A DNA stretch of 64,000 nt from Alysiella filiformis (GTDB taxonomy: Bacteria; Pseudomonadota; Gammaproteobacteria; Burkholderiales; Neisseriaceae): assembly GCF_014054525.1 (NCBI RefSeq), contig NZ_CP059564.1, positions 568,357 to 632,356 of the forward strand, given 5' to 3'. The notes beneath the pieces were generated by a model. That model made no database searches, had not been told where the DNA came from, and saw only the letters and a program-made list of their open reading frames with translations. Position numbers and translations under genes: made by a program. Below are positions 60,435-64,000 of the stretch, in pieces (the stretch's first letter is position 1; every line of letters begins with the position of its first letter).

Positions 60435-60995
60435 TTATCGTAATTGCGTTTCCGTTTGCCAATCAATGATGTCGCTGGGTTTTTTGCGATTGCCAATGCG
60501 ACCGCGCACAATCAGCACTTGGCGACCAAACTGGCGTTGCACCTCACGCGCCGTTTTGCACGGACGCTGTTTGGCACGATTGCACGATGTGGACACCAAA
60601 GGCGTGTTCAACACCGCACACAAATGCCGCGCCAAAGCATGGTCTGGCACGCGCACTGCCAATTTATTGCGCCCTTTGCCGCGCAGCAAATGGGGCAGAT
60701 GATTTTGTGCTGGCAAAACAAAGGTTTTTGGTGCAGCCCACACGCTGTTCAAATGATTTTGGGTGGACTGGGGCAGCGTTTGCAACAGGGGTTGCAGTTG
60801 TGCCAAATTTTGCCCAATCACAATTAAGCCTTTGTGTTGAGGGCGTTTTTTGATGTTGATGATGCGGCGTACCGCACGATAGTCGGTGGGCAAACAGCCC
60901 AAGCCATAACACGATTCGGTGGGGTAGGCGATTGCCCCACCCAAACGCAAATGTTGGCGCAAACGTTGCAGATTGTGGCAACTGATGATTCGCAT
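60435..60995 (-). CDS. tsaC: Threonylcarbamoyl-AMP synthase (TsaC/YrdC family)
   Basis: The product is 186 residues starting MRIISCHNLQRLRQHLRLGG. The substrate-binding set is seen in AIAYPTESCYGLGC, the KKRP loop (KxR motif) and VSTSCNRAK. The enzyme makes threonylcarbamoyl-AMP for the t6A modification of tRNAs reading ANN codons. It is short, without the C-terminal Sua5 domain, as in E. coli TsaC. An uptake sequence lies just upstream. Confidence 0.9.
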   Translation of the reverse strand: MRIISCHNLQRLRQHLRLGGAIAYPTESCYGLGCLPTDYRAVRRIINIKKRPQHKGLIVIGQNLAQLQPLLQTLPQSTQNHLNSVWAAPKTFVLPAQNHLPHLLRGKGRNKLAVRVPDHALARHLCAVLNTPLVSTSCNRAKQRPCKTAREVQRQFGRQVLIVRGRIGNRKKPSDIIDWQTETQLR

Positions 60996-61028
60996 AATTG
61001 GTTTTCCTTTTTTCAGGCTGCCTGAACA

Positions 61029-61946
61029 TCAAATCCACCACACCCAACCATCTTTACGTTCGGGAATGGGATAATCTTGTTGGCAAATTTCCAAAACTTG
61101 TCTGTTTTTTCCTTGCCATTCGTTTAATGTTTTTTCTATTTCAGCCAACGAATTAGCAGCAATGCCAATACTGCGCTCGCTCTGCCAATTTGCCGATTTG
61201 TGATTGTGATGATGTTCGTGGACACGCCCATAACTGCATTGCAAACAAATCATGCGTGTGTTTTCCGTCCAATCTTCCGCGTCCAGATTGTGTTGATGAC
61301 ACAAATCCAGCAAAGCACCAACATCATCTGTACTTTCGCATTGCGTAAAAACGGTAAACGTTTGTTTGGGCGATGTTTGCCAACGTTCCAAGGCATTGAA
61401 TACGCTGATTTCATTGCTGTTTTCATCGGTACGCGAGCCAGTCGGTGCGCCATCGTGCAAGACAATGTCGCCACAACGCCAACCGCTTTCAGGAAACGGC
61501 ACATTCAAAATCACGGCACGAACAGGGTCAATTCGCTGTGCGTACACCGTTTCGCCCCAATCCCACGCATTCAAGCGGATAATTGTGATACCAAAATTTG
61601 CCATAATTTCGCCCGTTCCGTCTGGAATAGGCAATTTGCAAGCTGCCCACATTTGCCGTGCGCTTGCCCAATCGTGCAAGGCGGTCGCGGCAATGGCAGC
61701 ATTCCAATGGTGGGCTTCGTCAAATTCATCGGCTAATTCAATCGCGCGTAAATTGGCGGACAAAGACGTTTGCCAATCCATGCGATTTTTCGCAACCAAG
61801 CCGCGCATATAATGAAAATTCGCCACATCAGGTCGGTGTCGGCACAATTTTTGGAAGTAAACGGTTGCGGTTGCCAACTGTCCAGCGTCAAAAGTGGCGT
61901 AGGCTTTTTGGTGGATTTTTTTGAGTTGTCGGAAGGTGGTGGACAT
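61029..61946 (-). CDS. TPR-repeat protein of unknown function
   Basis: The product is 305 residues. The first 120 hold two or three tetratricopeptide-like helix pairs (AYATFDAGQLATATVYFQKL, then NFHYMRGLVAKNRMDWQTSL and HHWNAAIAATALHDWASARQ). The rest is a mixed domain with ILNVPFPESGWRCGDIVLHD and a His-rich GRVHEHHHNHKS near residue 240, which could bind metal. No signal peptide. It lies 82 bases beyond the valS stop, between tsaC and valS on the same strand. Function unknown. Confidence 0.75.
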   Translation of the reverse strand: MSTTFRQLKKIHQKAYATFDAGQLATATVYFQKLCRHRPDVANFHYMRGLVAKNRMDWQTSLSANLRAIELADEFDEAHHWNAAIAATALHDWASARQMWAACKLPIPDGTGEIMANFGITIIRLNAWDWGETVYAQRIDPVRAVILNVPFPESGWRCGDIVLHDGAPTGSRTDENSNEISVFNALERWQTSPKQTFTVFTQCESTDDVGALLDLCHQHNLDAEDWTENTRMICLQCSYGRVHEHHHNHKSANWQSERSIGIAANSLAEIEKTLNEWQGKNRQVLEICQQDYPIPERKDGWVWWI

Positions 61947-62025
61947 ATTTTTCCTTGTTTTGTGTTTTCAGGCAGCCTGAAAGCCAAAATCCCACTTTCA
62001 GGCTGCCTGAATACCGATTTTCAAC

Positions 62026-64000
62026 TTACTTCAATTTATCCAATGCCACCTGAATTTTCGCCAATTTCTCTTGCAAATCAGCCAATTCCGCTTTATCTTT
62101 TTCCACCAAATGCGCGGGGGCTTTGTCCACATAGCCTGCTTTGGACAATTTCGCGTTCAGTTTTTCCAAAGCCTTGTTCAGCTTTTCGGCTTCCTTGTTC
62201 AGACGCGCGGTTTCGGCGGCTTTGTCCACTTCCACTTTCAGCATCAAACGCGCACCGTTGCAAATGGCAACAGGCGCATCTTCGTGTTCAGGCAGCGTGG
62301 CGACCGCTTGCACTTCGGTCAATTTTGCCAAGGCGGGCAAATACGCCAACAGTTCGCCCAAATCGTCTGCCGTTTCCACAAACAAGGGGGCTTTGATGTT
62401 GGGCGCGATGCCCATTTCGCCACGCAGATTGCGTACCGCGCCTGCCAAATCTTGCAAAGCAGACATTTTGCCAAAAGCGGCTTGGGTTTCGGTAATCGCG
62501 TTTTCGTCAAAAATGGGGAAGGGCGCAAGCACAATGCTGTCTGAAACTTTGCGCTCGCACATGGGCGCGATGGTTTGCCACAATTCTTCGGTGATAAACG
62601 GCATAATTGGGTGCAACAGGCGCAAGCTCACTTCCAATACGCGCAGTAAAGTGTGGCGTGTGGCGCGTTGGCGGCTGGCGCAACCGTTTTGTAATTGCAC
62701 TTTTGCCAATTCCAAATACCAGTCGCAATAATCGTTCCAAATGAAGCTGTATAACAATTCTGCTGCCAAATCAAAACGATAAGTTTTATAGGCTTGGGTT
62801 ACATCGCGTTCCACTTCGTTCAATCGCCCAATAATCCATTGGTCGGGGAAGGAATAGGCGCGTGGCTCGGTGGCAAATTCGCCATAGCCGCAGTCTTTGT
62901 CTTCCGTATTCATTAAGACGAAGTTGGTGGCGTTCCAAATTTTGTTGCAGAAATTGCGATAACCTTCGGCACGTTTGAAATCAAAATTGATGTTGCGACC
63001 CAAACTTGCGTAGCTTGCCATGGTGAAACGCAAAGCGTCCGCGCCCATGGCTGGAATGCCTTCGGGGAACAATTTTTCGGTGGCGGCGCGAACCTGTGGC
63101 GCGGTTTCGGGTTTGCGTAAGCCTGTGGTGCGTTTTTCCAAAAGTTGTGGTAAATCAATGCCATCAATCAAATCCACAGGGTCTATCACATTGCCTTCGG
63201 ATTTGGACATTTTTTTGCCTTCGTGGTCGCGCACCATGCCGTGAATGTACACGGCTTTGAACGGCACTTTGCCTGTGAAGTGCATGGTCATGAACACCAT
63301 ACGCGCCACCCAGAAGAAAATAATCTCATAGCCCGTTACCAACACGCTGGACGGCAAAAAGGCTTTTAAATCATCGGTGTCTATGCCGTTGTCTGTCCAG
63401 CCCAATGTGGAAAATGGCACAAGGGCTGATGAAAACCATGTGTCCAACACGTCTGCATCGCGTTTCAAATTCAGGCTGCCTGAAAGTTTTTGTGCTTCTT
63501 CTTCGGTTTCGGCAACGTAAATGTTGCCCTGTTCATCGTACCACGCAGGAATTTGGTGTCCCCACCACAATTGACGCGAAATGCACCAATCGTCCAATTT
63601 CCGCATCCATTCGTTGTAGGTGTTAATCCAATTTTCAGGGATAAAGTGGATTTGTCCGCTTGCAAAGGCGTGTTGCGCTTTTTGTGCCAAACTCATGCCT
63701 TTGAACTCGGAATCGGGTTCGCCGCCGTTGGGCGTGGCGTGCATGTCCACAAACCATTGGTCGGTCAAAAGCGGTTCAATCACGCTGCCTGTGCGGTCGC
63801 CTTTGGGGGTCATGAGTTTATGTGGTTTGGTTTCAATGAGATAGCCTTGTGCTTGCAAATCGGCAACGATTTTTTTACGCGCTTCAAAGCGGTCAAGCCC
63901 AGCGTATTGTTCAGGCAGCCTGAAACCCTGTTGCGCCTCGTTGCGATAATCAAAAACTTGCGTTTCTGATAAAACTTTCGCCTCTAAATCAAAAATATTG
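62026..64000 (-). CDS. valS: Valine--tRNA ligase, C-terminal part
   Basis: The frame stays open to the window edge, so the N-terminus with the HIGH motif lies outside. Present are part of the editing domain, ISRQLWWGHQIPAWYD, the ATP-binding KKMSKSEGN motif, the anticodon-binding domain (ATNFVLMNTEDKD onward) and the C-terminal coiled coil (KLNKALEKLNAKLSKAGYV to the end). Uptake sequences are translated as KLSGSLNLK and GFRLPEQY. The enzyme charges tRNA-Val and edits threonine. The first in-frame Met-like codon inside the window is internal. Confidence 0.97.
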   Translation of the reverse strand, partial: NIFDLEAKVLSETQVFDYRNEAQQGFRLPEQYAGLDRFEARKKIVADLQAQGYLIETKPHKLMTPKGDRTGSVIEPLLTDQWFVDMHATPNGGEPDSEFKGMSLAQKAQHAFASGQIHFIPENWINTYNEWMRKLDDWCISRQLWWGHQIPAWYDEQGNIYVAETEEEAQKLSGSLNLKRDADVLDTWFSSALVPFSTLGWTDNGIDTDDLKAFLPSSVLVTGYEIIFFWVARMVFMTMHFTGKVPFKAVYIHGMVRDHEGKKMSKSEGNVIDPVDLIDGIDLPQLLEKRTTGLRKPETAPQVRAATEKLFPEGIPAMGADALRFTMASYASLGRNINFDFKRAEGYRNFCNKIWNATNFVLMNTEDKDCGYGEFATEPRAYSFPDQWIIGRLNEVERDVTQAYKTYRFDLAAELLYSFIWNDYCDWYLELAKVQLQNGCASRQRATRHTLLRVLEVSLRLLHPIMPFITEELWQTIAPMCERKVSDSIVLAPFPIFDENAITETQAAFGKMSALQDLAGAVRNLRGEMGIAPNIKAPLFVETADDLGELLAYLPALAKLTEVQAVATLPEHEDAPVAICNGARLMLKVEVDKAAETARLNKEAEKLNKALEKLNAKLSKAGYVDKAPAHLVEKDKAELADLQEKLAKIQVALDKLK

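Noticed and set aside
2799-63930. Possible CRISPR array from many short palindromic repeats
   Set aside because: The repeats are scattered over the whole window, not regularly spaced, and match DNA uptake sequences. No cas gene is present.

Overview
The window looks like a chromosomal segment from a member of the Neisseriaceae close to Kingella, Alysiella or Simonsiella. The main sign is a dense family of DNA uptake sequences of the form TTCAGGC[A/T]GCCTGAA, which contains the published Kingella dialect (AGGCAGCCTGAA) on one strand and the Simonsiella dialect (AGGCTGCCTGAA) on the other. Gene content agrees: a PilC-type pilus protein, RecC, large trimeric autotransporters and a split S10/spc ribosomal cluster. 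I do not assign a species.

Layout. 1-15.5 kb is the S10-spc-alpha ribosomal cluster: rplB(partial)-rpsS-rplV-rpsC-rplP-rpmC-rpsQ, then a strong terminator and a 4-kb non-ribosomal cassette (esterase, ATP-grasp ligase, small ORF, second esterase). It resumes from its own promoter with rplN-rplX-rplE-rpsN-rpsH-rplF-rplR-rpsE-rpmD-rplO-secY-infA-rpmJ and rpsM-rpsK-rpsD-rpoA-rplQ. 15.5-17.5 kb is a two-gene RNA repair operon (ATP-dependent RNA ligase plus HD-phosphoesterase/polynucleotide kinase). 17.5-28 kb is a mix of housekeeping genes (rpmE, guaB, ogt, lspA, ispH, dnaJ, uvrC) with small unknown genes and many short repeats, including two identical 134-bp MITE copies with 11-bp target duplications. 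28-39 kb holds a 1443-residue PilC/PilY1 protein, tRNA-Ser(GGA), an orphan ABC ATPase, a CbiM-like membrane protein, ftsY with an expanded acidic N-terminus, pdxA and argF. 39.8-56.7 kb is a 5328-residue trimeric autotransporter adhesin followed by a BamE/OmpA-domain partner resembling TpgA of Acinetobacter. 56.9-64 kb carries recC, tsaC, a TPR protein and the 3' part of valS.

How the parts fit. The surface-exposed material (the adhesin, its periplasmic partner and PilC) suggests a host- or surface-attached lifestyle. The uptake sequences do several jobs besides DNA uptake: they form terminator hairpins, lie in promoter spacers, supply stop codons (C-termini ending FQAA) and sit in frame inside recC, uvrC, ogt, pdxA and valS. 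A second repeat family, with CCCTCTCC-type arms and bracketed by uptake sequences, occurs about nine times, once as an in-frame insertion in uvrC. No transposase gene, CRISPR array or prophage was seen.
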